Part shown: in pieces, positions 17,368 to 25,783 of the stretch
Position numbering within the stretch: position 1 is the stretch's first letter
Layout of the letters: the number at the start of each line of letters is the position of its first letter
Assembly (NCBI GenBank): GCA_965248495.1
Contig: CBDFJL010000003.1
Span: 2,480,001-2,544,000, forward strand
Length of the DNA: 64,000 nucleotides
DNA from: CAUYXS01 sp965248495
GTDB taxonomy: Bacteria; Chloroflexota; Dehalococcoidia; Lucifugimonadales; Australimonadaceae
Direction: 5' to 3'
Made by a program: the position numbers and the translations under genes
The notes under the pieces: model-generated
The model's input: only the letters and a program-made list of their open reading frames with translations
Databases searched by the model: none
Told to the model about the DNA's origin: nothing

Positions 17368-18747
17368 TTAGTGCGACTTCGCGATGACTCGGACCCACCG
17401 CTGGTAGAACCGGCGTACCTTGGTCAGCCGGAGCCCTTCGCCGACCTCCCAGATCGAGATGACGGGGACGACCTTGCTGGCCAGCATGAACAGCAACGCC
17501 GAGGCTCCGATGGCCCCCAGCGTTATCAGGATGTCCGCACCGTCGGGCCAGACCGCGGCGGGGACGACACTCAGCTCGTGCCCGAACACCTCGCTGTCCG
17601 GCACCGACGTCGACGACACGTAGATGCGCATCATGTTGACCCACGTGCCGACCAGGATGCCTGCGGCCACGATAGTCGGCCCCCAGATGCTGCGCCGGAC
17701 CGGGTTCCAGATCAGCGCAACCAGCGGGCCCAGGAAATTCAGGAAGAGCGACAGCATGAAGACGTTCCGGTAAGGACCGAGGAACAGCAGTTGCAGCACG
17801 CTTACCTCAGAGGGTGTCCGCCCGTACCAGAAGGTCAGGAAGCTCGACCACCAGAAGTAGAACCACAGTAGGGAGAAGGCGAGCAGCGGCTTGGACATCG
17901 ACCAGAACTGATCGACGCCGAGGTAGCGGTCGTAACCCCCCGCCTGCCGCACGATGAACATCAGCAGGATGGTCATCGCCACGCCGCCCTGCAATCCGAA
18001 GAGCGTGACGGTGGCCGGGAAGATGGCGTCCTTCAGCCCGGGTACGAGGCCCAGGTGGAAGTCGGACGAGAAGAGAGTCTGGACCAACGGGTAGGCGAGC
18101 AAGTACATAGCCCCGAAGATCAACGAGCCCATGTACTGGATGCGCCACGCTCGGAGGTTGCCGATCCACCCCAGCGACAGGCGCGACACCACACGTTGGC
18201 GCCACGACGGCGGCAGGTGGTCGCGGCCCGCGGCGAGGTCGGGCAGGGCCAGGAAGTAGGCCAGGCCGAGGCCGGACAGTACCAACGTAATGATGGCGAG
18301 GTACTGCCAGGCATCCGGCGCGCCCAAGGGGAAGTCGAACCAGATGTCGCTCCGTCCCTCGAGCGGCGGCAGGATCTGTAGCGCGGGGATGAGCATCAGG
18401 ATGATGACAACGCCGGAAAGCGCGCCGAGCTCCGTGATGCGGGTCAACGGCCGGCGGAAGTGCGCCTTCGTGAGACGCAGGCCCGCGGAAATGAGCGGCA
18501 TGGCGGCGAACGTCGAGAGGATGAACGCCATAGTGCCGACGTGGTAGCCCCAGGCCGCGCGGTCCTCGAACCCGTCGTTCACCCGAATGATGAAGCCGAC
18601 GACGCCTAGCAGCGTGAGCACCGCGAAGATGCTGACCCAAATCCAGTACCGGTTGCCGATCTCCTGGTACTTGGCGAGCGCGTCCAGTGCCATCTCCTGA
18701 TGGCTTGGTGGCTCCGGTATGGGTACGTGGTGCCCGTCGCCTTGCAT
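17368..18747 (-). CDS. Second NrfD-like multi-pass membrane subunit of the ACIII operon
   Basis: The product has 459 residues with about ten hydrophobic helices, and an N-terminal helix pair like ActC (AWGYHVGTMAFILSTFAAMPLISAGLRLTKAHFRRPL) but lacking the NRPVFWGF signature. The gene begins one base after the Fe-S ActB stop (TAA then ATG), so it is tightly coupled to it. ACIII normally has ActC and a related ActF; this could be a divergent ActF-type paralogue in an unusual place or an extra quinone-binding subunit. Assignment to the complex is firm by position, the exact subunit name is not. Confidence 0.75.
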   Translation of the reverse strand: MQGDGHHVPIPEPPSHQEMALDALAKYQEIGNRYWIWVSIFAVLTLLGVVGFIIRVNDGFEDRAAWGYHVGTMAFILSTFAAMPLISAGLRLTKAHFRRPLTRITELGALSGVVIILMLIPALQILPPLEGRSDIWFDFPLGAPDAWQYLAIITLVLSGLGLAYFLALPDLAAGRDHLPPSWRQRVVSRLSLGWIGNLRAWRIQYMGSLIFGAMYLLAYPLVQTLFSSDFHLGLVPGLKDAIFPATVTLFGLQGGVAMTILLMFIVRQAGGYDRYLGVDQFWSMSKPLLAFSLLWFYFWWSSFLTFWYGRTPSEVSVLQLLFLGPYRNVFMLSLFLNFLGPLVALIWNPVRRSIWGPTIVAAGILVGTWVNMMRIYVSSTSVPDSEVFGHELSVVPAAVWPDGADILITLGAIGASALLFMLASKVVPVISIWEVGEGLRLTKVRRFYQRWVRVIAKSH

Positions 18748-19470
18748 TTAGGCGTCTACCTTCTTCAGGTAGGTCACGTTCGGCTTGGTCCCGAGGTTCT
18801 TGAGAACAGTGTAGTTGCGCTCATCGTGGAGGAGCTCGAACACCCGGCTGGACTCGTCCTCCAGGTTTCCGAAGTTCAGTGCGCTCGTCGGGCAGGCCTG
18901 GACGCAGGCCGGCGCGAAGGAACCGTCCTCGACGTGGTCCTGCCCCCGGCTCGCGCGGCGGATACGCTGCACACACAGGGTGCACTTCTCCATGATGCCA
19001 CGGCTGCGGACGGTAACGTCCGGGTTGAGCTGGTGACGCAAGTCCTCTGGCCACACCGGCTCCCAGTAGTTGAAGCTTCGCGCGTGGTATGGGCAGTTGT
19101 TCGCACAGTAGCGAGTGCCCACGCAACGGTTGTAGACCTGGACGTTCAGCCCCTCGTAGTTGTGGTACGTCGCGTAGACGGGGCAGACCGGCTCGCACGG
19201 CGCGTTCTCGCAGTGCTGGCAGAACATGGGGATGAATCGCGCCTTGACGTCCGGGAACTCCCCCTCCCAGTAGCGCTCCACGCGGATCCAGGTGATGGTG
19301 CGGCCCTCGTGGTAGGCGGACTCTTCGTTGATGGGGATGTTGTTCTCGGAAGCGCACGCGATAACGCACGCCTGGCATCCGGTGCAGCGGTCCAGGTCGA
19401 CAACCATGCCCCAGCTACGGGTCTCGGGCCGCTTGCCGAGGTCTCGGTCCAGATCGGGTGTCGTCACCAT
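18748..19470 (-). CDS. actB: ActB Fe-S part: four-cluster ferredoxin-like subunit of alternative complex III
   Basis: The product has 240 residues with four cysteine groups typical of DmsB/PsrB/ActB C-terminal domains: CTGCQACVIAC, CQHCENAPCEPVCP, CVGTRYCANNCPY, and CTLCVQRI followed by CVQACP. It wires the complex between the haem subunits and the membrane. In well-known ACIII this domain is fused to the molybdopterin-like domain; here the two are separate genes 29 bases apart. Confidence 0.88.
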   Translation of the reverse strand: MVTTPDLDRDLGKRPETRSWGMVVDLDRCTGCQACVIACASENNIPINEESAYHEGRTITWIRVERYWEGEFPDVKARFIPMFCQHCENAPCEPVCPVYATYHNYEGLNVQVYNRCVGTRYCANNCPYHARSFNYWEPVWPEDLRHQLNPDVTVRSRGIMEKCTLCVQRIRRASRGQDHVEDGSFAPACVQACPTSALNFGNLEDESSRVFELLHDERNYTVLKNLGTKPNVTYLKKVDA

Positions 19471-19499
19471 GTCGTCCTATCCCTCTTCTCTGTTGCCAT

Positions 19500-21767
19500 C
19501 TAGGTGTGGTTCGCGCCGTTGCCGTTCAGGCGCTGGATTTCGATGATGGGCTGGTCTTCGAGCTGGATGGCCGGCTCGATGCCCTCCAGCGAGGGCAGCT
19601 TCTTCCGCTTGTTCGTCTTGGCCAGCCGTGCCCGGGTCCCCGCCCACGCGAAGGATCCGGTCTGCTCGTCCTCTGCCCCGCGCAGGATATCGAACACGTT
19701 GCTCCCGCGTCCCGCGGCGTAGCTGGTGAACTGCGAATGCCCCTGGCCGAAAGGCATCGCAACGACGTCCGGCGGCGTCGCGGGGTTGACGTACACCGCC
19801 ACCTCGACATGCCGGCCGTTGCTCGCTTCGACGAGGACGATGTCCTGCTGAGCCAGGCCAAGGCGCTCGGCCGTCTTTGGGTTGACTTCGACCCAGGATT
19901 CCCATGCCACCGTGGTCACGGGGTCGGGTATCGACTGGAGCCAGGGAAGGTGGGAGAGCTCGCCCGCGCCCAATGCCTGGGACTCGAACGGCACCAGGTA
20001 GAAGGGAAAGCTGCTCGCCCTCCCGTCGAATTTGGCCGCGCTGATGCCGGCCAGCGCGGGTGGCGTCGGTGCACCCGGCCCGGCGGTGTCGGCGGCGTCG
20101 ACCCAGCCGCCCCGTTCCAGCGAGCGCTTCCAGAACTCCTCGAAGGTCGGCGCCTGGACGGACCCGCGCTTCGCGTCGTGCAGCGCGCGAGCGGTGTCCC
20201 GGACGACGTCGCGCATGGTCTCCCAGGGCAGCTGGCCGTCCAATCCAAGGTCGCGCCCGACCCGAAGGAGCACGTCGCCGAAGGGCATCGTGTCGCGGAA
20301 ACGGCGTACCACCGGCTGTTGGAAGCCGATGCTCGCGTAGCCGGGGCCTGGGTCGGGGGTATCGCTCCCCCACTCCTCCAGCGCGGTGCTGCTGGGCAGG
20401 ACTAGGTCAGCGGCCGCGGTCGTCTCGTCAAGGAAGGACGCGAAGCTGACCACGGTGGCGACGTTGGCGAGCGCTCCGGCGGCATCCAGTTCGCCGGGCA
20501 GCGCGTAGAGCAGATTGGTGTCGTGGACCAGCAGCGCCTGCACCTCGCCGGCGCGCATGCGCCCGAGCTCGGCCCGCCAGTCGGCCAGCGTGCCAGCCGG
20601 CAATCGTTCCAGGTGGGTCGTCGGGTTGAACCGAATGCCGCCCGTCCGGTTCACGCTTCCCGCAAGGTAGTTCAGCGCATAGATCGCCTTGAGGTTGTCG
20701 GTGCCGTTGGTATGCGCGGCGGCCGAGCCCCCGCCGATGGCCAGCGATGGTCCGTTCGCCGGGTTGCCGAAGGCCTCGGCCAGCTTGGTGATGCGCTCGG
20801 CCGAGACGCCGGTCGCATCGGCGATCTGGCCTGGGCGGAAGTCGCCGAACGCGGCCGATCCGCGTCCGCCGGTGAGCGCGCGGGCGGCCTTGGCGTTGGC
20901 CGTGCCCTCCTGGATCATCACGTAGGCCAGCGAGAGCGCGAGCATGCCCTCAGTCCCGGGGTTGGCGTAGACCCACTCGTCGGCCGACGCGGTCGTCATC
21001 GAGAAGCGCGAGTCCACCTGCACCAGGTGCCCGCGCCTCTCGCGGCTCGCGCCCTGGCGGAACTCCCCGAACATGCGGGAGTAGTGCGTGGGGGCGACCC
21101 AGGTCCCGAGGAAGTCGGCACCGAACGAGAGCAGGTAGCCGGTGTTGGCGATGTCGAAGTCGGGCAGGGCGTCCTGGCCGAACAGGTCCGACATGGCCCG
21201 GCGGAGCACCGCCTGGTTCAGTGGGTCGAAGCCGAGGAGCTTGGCACCGTGGGCGCCAGCGAAGGCCTTGACGACCTTGGCGATCGCGCCACGCAGCGGG
21301 GGCGTCGCGAGCGTGACCGCGGCTGGGTCGGCGTCGGCCAGCGTGGACCTGAGGCGCTCCAACGCTTCCGGCCAGTCGATCCGCCTGAACGGCCCGCCCT
21401 TGGCGATGCGGACCAACGGCTGCCTGATGCGGTCGGGGTGGTAGAGCTCTTGCAGGAGCGCCTCGGTCCGAACACCATGGCGGCCGAGCTTGCCCCCCAG
21501 TGGGTCGGCGTTCAAGGGGTAGTCGGGGTTGCCTTCCACCTTCTTGGCGCGCCCTTCCATGACGCGTACCAGCAGGCCCTCGCTCCCAGCGCCGCCCTGG
21601 GCGACGGTCGCGTAGAAGTTGTCGCGGCCCGTGACCAGGTCCTCGGGGAGCTCCAGTGGGCTCTGGACCCGGATCTCCGCGTCCGGAACCGTGCAGCCGT
21701 TGAAGATGACGGCACCGGCGCCGGTGGCGCCTGCCCACTTCAAGAACTGCCGTCGCGTCAGAGGCAT
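19500..21767 (-). CDS. actB: ActB molybdopterin-oxidoreductase-like part, Tat-exported
   Basis: The product has 755 residues. The Tat signal is MPLTRRQFLKWAGATGAGAV, followed by a cysteine (FNGC) that might be lipidated. The rest has the DMSO-reductase-superfamily fold in recognisable pieces: HGVRTEALLQELYHPDRIRQPLVR, IDWPEALERL, LVHDTNLLYALP, DETTAAADLVLPSSTALEEWG. The N-terminal Cys motif for a 4Fe-4S cluster is absent, as expected for ActB, which in known complexes binds no molybdenum. It is the upstream half of a split ActB. Confidence 0.88.
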   Translation of the reverse strand: MPLTRRQFLKWAGATGAGAVIFNGCTVPDAEIRVQSPLELPEDLVTGRDNFYATVAQGGAGSEGLLVRVMEGRAKKVEGNPDYPLNADPLGGKLGRHGVRTEALLQELYHPDRIRQPLVRIAKGGPFRRIDWPEALERLRSTLADADPAAVTLATPPLRGAIAKVVKAFAGAHGAKLLGFDPLNQAVLRRAMSDLFGQDALPDFDIANTGYLLSFGADFLGTWVAPTHYSRMFGEFRQGASRERRGHLVQVDSRFSMTTASADEWVYANPGTEGMLALSLAYVMIQEGTANAKAARALTGGRGSAAFGDFRPGQIADATGVSAERITKLAEAFGNPANGPSLAIGGGSAAAHTNGTDNLKAIYALNYLAGSVNRTGGIRFNPTTHLERLPAGTLADWRAELGRMRAGEVQALLVHDTNLLYALPGELDAAGALANVATVVSFASFLDETTAAADLVLPSSTALEEWGSDTPDPGPGYASIGFQQPVVRRFRDTMPFGDVLLRVGRDLGLDGQLPWETMRDVVRDTARALHDAKRGSVQAPTFEEFWKRSLERGGWVDAADTAGPGAPTPPALAGISAAKFDGRASSFPFYLVPFESQALGAGELSHLPWLQSIPDPVTTVAWESWVEVNPKTAERLGLAQQDIVLVEASNGRHVEVAVYVNPATPPDVVAMPFGQGHSQFTSYAAGRGSNVFDILRGAEDEQTGSFAWAGTRARLAKTNKRKKLPSLEGIEPAIQLEDQPIIEIQRLNGNGANHT

Positions 21768-21782
21768 CTAGCCGGACCTCAA

Positions 21783-21811
21783 ATGGTGACGGGGGTGGGA
21801 GGTGGGAGTCA
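21783..21811 (-). repeat. Single copy of a dispersed 30-bp C-rich repeat
   Basis: On the minus strand this reads TGACTCCC, then CACCTCCCAC, then CCCCGTCACCAT. It closely matches the three tandem units at 52785-52874. It fills the gap between the ActA stop and the ActB gene. Confidence 0.6.
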
Positions 21812-22402
21812 TTAGTAGTGGCACGTGGCACAGTCGGTAGGCGCACTGAGGTCGCGGTGACAGCCCACGCAGTCGCGCATCTTGAGGTTGCGCACCTGGT
21901 TCACCACCTCCATCTCGGCGACGTTCCCGTGGCAGGTCGAGCACGAGAGCCCGGCCGTGATGTGGGGCTCGTGGACGAACTGCACGTGATCGGGCATGCG
22001 ATGCACACGGGCCCAGTCGATGGCCGCGGGCGGATCGCCGTCGTCCGAGCCGTAGAAGGCAGCGCGGAGCTTTGCGATCTCGCCCTCGGCGGCCGCGTTG
22101 GTCGACCGCGAGCCGTCGATCTTGCCGAAGTCGTGGCAGAACAGACACTGCTGTACGGCCGGGATCGACGCCGCCTCGTCGGTGCTCACCGTCCGGTGGC
22201 AGAACTGGCAGTCCAGGCCGGCAACCTGTACGTGAACGGTGTGCGGAAAGGCGATGGGCTGCTCCGGAGCATCGTTGAAGCCGAAGACCGCCGGCGGCTG
22301 GCTCCACCAGGCCTGAAGGAAGACGTATCCGATAAGGAGCGCGACGACGGCCACGCCGAGCCCGATTAGCGGCACCGATATCTTGATGAGGAGCGTGTTC
22401 AT
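21812..22402 (-). CDS. actA: Alternative complex III subunit ActA, penta-haem cytochrome c
   Basis: The product has 196 residues. One N-terminal membrane helix (about 7-30) anchors a domain with five CxxCH sites: CQFCH, CLFCH, CSTCH, CVGCH and CATCH, the last at the extreme C-terminus. Many other histidines can act as axial ligands. Five haems is the expected ActA count. It is near the head of the operon, with only the small membrane protein ahead of it. Confidence 0.93.
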   Translation of the reverse strand: MNTLLIKISVPLIGLGVAVVALLIGYVFLQAWWSQPPAVFGFNDAPEQPIAFPHTVHVQVAGLDCQFCHRTVSTDEAASIPAVQQCLFCHDFGKIDGSRSTNAAAEGEIAKLRAAFYGSDDGDPPAAIDWARVHRMPDHVQFVHEPHITAGLSCSTCHGNVAEMEVVNQVRNLKMRDCVGCHRDLSAPTDCATCHY

Positions 22403-22433
22403 CTGGTCTATGCCAGCCGCTGCAAGGCGCGGG

Positions 22434-22733
22434 CTACTGCAGCCCCTTGTCGAAGATGTCCTTGAGAACCTCTACCCTATCGACGAACGCCAGCACGCTC
22501 ACGATCCCGAGTGCCACAAAGGCCGCCGCCGCCAGGTAGAGGGGCGGGCGCACCAGCCGCACGGTGCTCGCGGGGAGGTCACGCGTGGCGCCCAGCGACG
22601 GCACCATACCGTGTGCCAGCAGGACTGAGCCGACGAAGCCGAGGGCGGCCCCGGTTAGCCACCAAAGGGTCAGGAGCAAGCCCCCGATGCGTTGCCAGTC
22701 GAGGGCGGTGGTAAAGATCGGGTCGGTGCTCAA
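22434..22733 (-). CDS. Small two-helix membrane protein at the head of the ACIII operon
   Basis: The product has 99 residues with two strong transmembrane helices (about 17-42 and 65-85). It lies 31 bases ahead of ActA on the same strand and downstream of the promoter candidate at 22823-22851, so it is probably co-transcribed. It may be an accessory subunit or assembly factor; no family recognised. Confidence 0.65.
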   Translation of the reverse strand: MSTDPIFTTALDWQRIGGLLLTLWWLTGAALGFVGSVLLAHGMVPSLGATRDLPASTVRLVRPPLYLAAAAFVALGIVSVLAFVDRVEVLKDIFDKGLQ

Positions 22734-22822
22734 TCACCCCTCCGGCGTAGGGGGTCTCCACGCCGTGCTGAGGTCTATTGGAAAACGAGGCCGCGAAGCA
22801 GCGGGGAGCGCTCCGGGCGCGA

Positions 22823-22851
22823 ACGTTAAACCAGGCGGCAGTGCGCGTCAA
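22823..22851 (-). promoter_or_regulatory. Promoter candidate for the ACIII-ccm operon
   Basis: On the minus strand TTGACG (22846-22851) and TAACGT (22823-22828) are spaced by 17 bases, in the only sizeable gap ahead of the operon. The -10 is weak (3 of 6). No other strong candidate was seen, apart from an A/T-rich GTGACG stretch just upstream that could bind a CRP/FNR-type activator. Confidence 0.4.
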
Positions 22852-23009
22852 CACTATTTTGTGACGTTTTTCGCATTCGGCCTCGGCCAGGCCGTCATCG
22901 GCGGCGTGCCGAACCCGCCCGCCTCTCGCGCATTCGCGCGATCGACCCCTTGCCGACCACGAAGTTTCGTACCGCCATGGCGGTTGCAATCGTTTTCACG
23001 AACGCTAAA

Positions 23010-23249
23010 ATGACCGCGCCCTCACCCTCATCTGGAGCCCGAGTCTTGGCAGAGGCCGCACAGCAGTCCATAGGCACCGACCGGAGAGGCTTTTTGAAGC
23101 GCGTCATCTTCATCGGCGCGGCGGCCGCCGCCATCGGCGTGCTATCGCGGCGTCCGTTCGGTGACCCGCGCAGGGTTGGCAGGTCTATCCCCGCGAATCT
23201 GCCTGGCGCCGGCTCCATCTTCCAGCCGCGCAACGATACACGGCGCTAG
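23010..23249 (+). CDS. Small Tat-signal-like protein
   Basis: The product has 79 residues from the ATG at 23010; a TTG at 22950 would add 20. The core DRRGFLKRVIFIGAAAAAIGVLSRR is a twin-arginine signal or signal-anchor followed by only about 30 mature residues. Such mini Tat proteins occur near redox complexes, and this one lies divergently from the ACIII operon. No ribosome site is obvious. Confidence 0.45.
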   Translation: MTAPSPSSGARVLAEAAQQSIGTDRRGFLKRVIFIGAAAAAIGVLSRRPFGDPRRVGRSIPANLPGAGSIFQPRNDTRR

Positions 23250-23346
23250 CGGCGCACCGGTTGGCTGATTCGCCGGGTTTGCGGCTCTGCAACAACCCTT
23301 GCCGTAGCGGAACCGTCGCCAGCGCCACGGATAACCCTCACATCGT

Positions 23347-23871
23347 TTGACACACCCGCGGGATACCGATAGGGTCGCCCGGCACGGCGTGGGCAACGGC
23401 ATCACACCGCTGTGGGGGGGCAAGGCACTGGACGAACTCGATCGGCGGATCATCGAGATGTTGCAGGTCGACGGCAGGGCATCGCACGCTAAGATGGCGC
23501 GAGACCTCAGCGTGAGCGAGGGCACCGTGCGCCGGCGCCTCGCCAAGTTATTGGACGACCGCATAATTCGAGTCGTCGCCATCGCGGAGCCGGAGCAGCT
23601 CGGTTTCCACACCTCCGCTTTCATTGGACTTCAGGTTGACCCGTCGCGGGTCGAGTCGGTGGCGGACCAGCTCACGGCTCTTCATGAGACGGAGCACGTC
23701 GCGATCACCACGGGCAGCTACGACATTTTCATCTGGGTCAACCTGCCGAGCTCCGAAGCCCTGGCCACGTTCCTGCATTACAAGGTAGGAGTGGTGGAGG
23801 GCGTTCGTCATACCGAGACTTTCGTGAGCCTCGAGACCAAGAAGCGCGCCGCCGGCCCAGGCATCGGCTAG
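23347..23871 (+). CDS. Lrp/AsnC-family transcriptional regulator
   Basis: The product has 174 residues from a TTG; a GTG at 23395 would give a more typical N-terminus just ahead of LDELDRRIIEMLQVDGRASHAKMARDLSVSEGTVRRRLAKL, the AsnC helix-turn-helix. The C-terminal RAM domain follows (FIGLQVDPSRVESVADQLTALHETEHVAITTGSYDIFIWV). Such proteins sense amino acids and regulate nearby metabolic genes. It stands alone, followed by tRNA genes. Confidence 0.88.
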   Translation: MTHPRDTDRVARHGVGNGITPLWGGKALDELDRRIIEMLQVDGRASHAKMARDLSVSEGTVRRRLAKLLDDRIIRVVAIAEPEQLGFHTSAFIGLQVDPSRVESVADQLTALHETEHVAITTGSYDIFIWVNLPSSEALATFLHYKVGVVEGVRHTETFVSLETKKRAAGPGIG

Positions 23872-23925
23872 GCCCGACGCCAGCACTGCTCCGACCCCAG
23901 GAGCCAGGCCGTGGTGCGGCGCGCA

Positions 23926-23955
23926 TTGACACGCTCGTCGGCGCTTCGATAGCAT
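23926..23955 (+). promoter_or_regulatory. Promoter of tRNA-Phe
   Basis: TTGACA (23926-23931) and TAGCAT (23950-23955) are separated by 18 bases. The predicted start is a few bases before the mature tRNA 5' end at 23966. TACAAT at 24068-24073 could serve the next tRNA. Confidence 0.6.
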
Positions 23956-23965
23956 GTCCGTGCGT

Positions 23966-24041
<76 letters not shown>

Positions 24042-24084
24042 GCCCTCTCGGGAAGCGGCTGAGGCGGTACAATGGAGCCCGTGA

Positions 24085-24159
24085 GCGGGAGTAGCTCAGT
24101 GGTAGAGCATCACCTTGCCAAGGTGAGGGTCGAGGGTTCGAATCCCTTCTCCCGCTCCA
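24085..24159 (+). tRNA. tRNA-Gly (GCC)
   Basis: The 75-nt cloverleaf has acceptor GCGGGAG/CTCCCGC, anticodon loop TTGCCAA with GCC and encoded CCA. It lies 43 bases after tRNA-Phe, probably the same transcript. Confidence 0.97.
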
Positions 24160-24216
24160 GCCATCGCCCTGCCTGGGAAGACTTTCAACGTCCTCGTGGG
24201 GATATAGGCGAGGCGC

Positions 24217-25570
24217 CTACGGCACGGGGGTAAACACGACCGTGACGATGACGTCGCTGACCACGACGACGGTGCAGACGCCCAGCTGATCTTCGCAGTC
24301 GCCGCCCCAGTCGAGGGAGTACCCCACCGCTGGCGTTGCCACCAGCTCCACAGTCGTGCCGATCGAGTAGAGCCCGCCGTCCAGGTCGGGGCTCTGCACC
24401 GCCGTAACGATGCCATTGAGCAGCTGCGCGGGCTGGCCGGTCATGATGACGTCGTTGACAGTTACGACATGGCCCAGCGGCAGCTCGTAAAAGCGGACAC
24501 CCGCGGACCGGTCCGTGTTCATCGTGAGCGAGCAGGTGGACGCCGCGCTTGTGCAGCCGCCCGACCACTCCGTCGCGTAGCCCGGCTCCGGGGCGGCTTC
24601 GAGCGTGATCGGCGTACCGTAGGTGTACATTCCCATTGGGAAGGCCCACATTGGGTGCGATGGTCACGGTCCCCCCGGGGAGGTCTAGCTGCCCTCCAAC
24701 CGCCGGGACGCCGTTGAGCGTCAGGCTGTGCCGGACGGTGACCGCGCCGAAGGTCACCTCGATCGACGTGTCCGCGTCGATACGCACAGTACAGACCGTG
24801 GGCCACACCGGCGGCGGGTTCGGCACGAGCGATTGGCAGGCGCCGCCCCAGCCGGTGATCTGGGTCACTGCCGTAGGAGCGACGCTGACGGCGACTTCCT
24901 GGCCTGACGGATAGCCCCGCGTGGTCGGTGCCGGGTTGGCCAGCACCAGTGCCTGCGGCAGCGACACGCGTGGCCCCTCGACCCGGACACCATTGACCGA
25001 CAGCGTGAAGAACCGCTCGATGGACTCGAAGTGCGCTTGAACGAAGGTGTTGGCCACGAGAGTCAGCCGGCAGGGCGTGGGCTGCGACAAGCAGGCCCCG
25101 GTCCAACGGATGAACCGAAAGTCTGGCTGCGGTACCACGACCAGCTCGACCGCCTGGCCCTCGGGGTACCGCGCCTCGGGGAGAGACGGCGCTGGGCTAA
25201 TTGAGAATGTCGCCTCCGCCGTGGTAAAGCTCGGGCCGGTGATCGGCTGACCTTGCAGGAACAGCGCGAAGCCGACAGGTGCGGCCGCGGTCTCCACTGC
25301 GGGAGCCGGTGTCACTGTCGGCAGCGCCGCCGCCGCGACGGTTGGCGTTGGACTCGGCTTGGGGGTGGCCGGGGCAGCCGGTGCTAGCCGCTCGGCGGCT
25401 ACGAGCGCTGTCGTAGGCGTCGGCGCCGCCGCTTCGCTACCCTCGGCCCCCCCAGGCGCAGCAGCGGCGTTGCACGCCACGGCCAAACTGAGGAGGGCGA
25501 GGGCTGTGAACGGGCCCAGCTTCGCGGCAAGAGTCCAATGGTGGATGGTGGTCGGGTGGTCGCGGCGCAA
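24217..25570 (-). pseudogene. Lipoprotein with Thr-Pro linker and repeated beta domains, split by a frameshift
   Basis: From a TTG at 25570 the reading frame gives a signal peptide with lipobox LAVAC (Cys near 25473), a Pro/Thr/Ala linker and at least three copies of a 75-residue unit of the InlB-B-repeat/bacterial-repeat kind. Each unit has the pattern ITGWGGAC...C-T-V-R-I-D-A-D-T-x-I-x-V-x-F. At about 24620-24650 the frame breaks: the next unit (YTYGTPITLEAAPEPGYATEW, 24217-24651) continues in another frame to a proper stop. One inserted or lost base explains it. The long frame otherwise runs into meaningless sequence to 24185. If repaired it would be a cell-surface protein of about 450 residues. 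Confidence 0.75.
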
Positions 25571-25724
25571 TCGAATCGAGCGGCCAGGATAGCGGACTCC
25601 GCCGGCTCGGCCAACGGTCTTTCGGCCGCCGCCGGATGCGTGTTCCAGCCGTCGACCGTTCTTCCTGAGGCACTCGAAGGCCGCGACGGCTCCGCGCTCG
25701 TCGCTGGTCTCGGCGGCGAAGAGC

Positions 25725-25752
25725 ATGTCCTGAGCGAAGTCAAAGGGGACGA
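25725..25752. repeat. Short dispersed CTGAGCGAAG-type repeat
   Basis: TGTCCTGAGCGAAGTCAAAG resembles the motifs inside the larger repeat at 37171-37440 (TGTCCTGAGCGAAACCGAAG). It sits in the gap between the lipoprotein and gluconolactonase genes. Confidence 0.5.
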
Positions 25753-25783
25753 ACACGCAGCCGCGAGTAGACGCGAGACTCCC

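Noticed and set aside
19500..21767. True molybdopterin oxidoreductase (for example a reductase of the DMSO reductase family)
   Set aside because: The N-terminal Fe-S cysteine motif is missing and the neighbours are all ACIII subunits, so it is the cofactor-free ActB.
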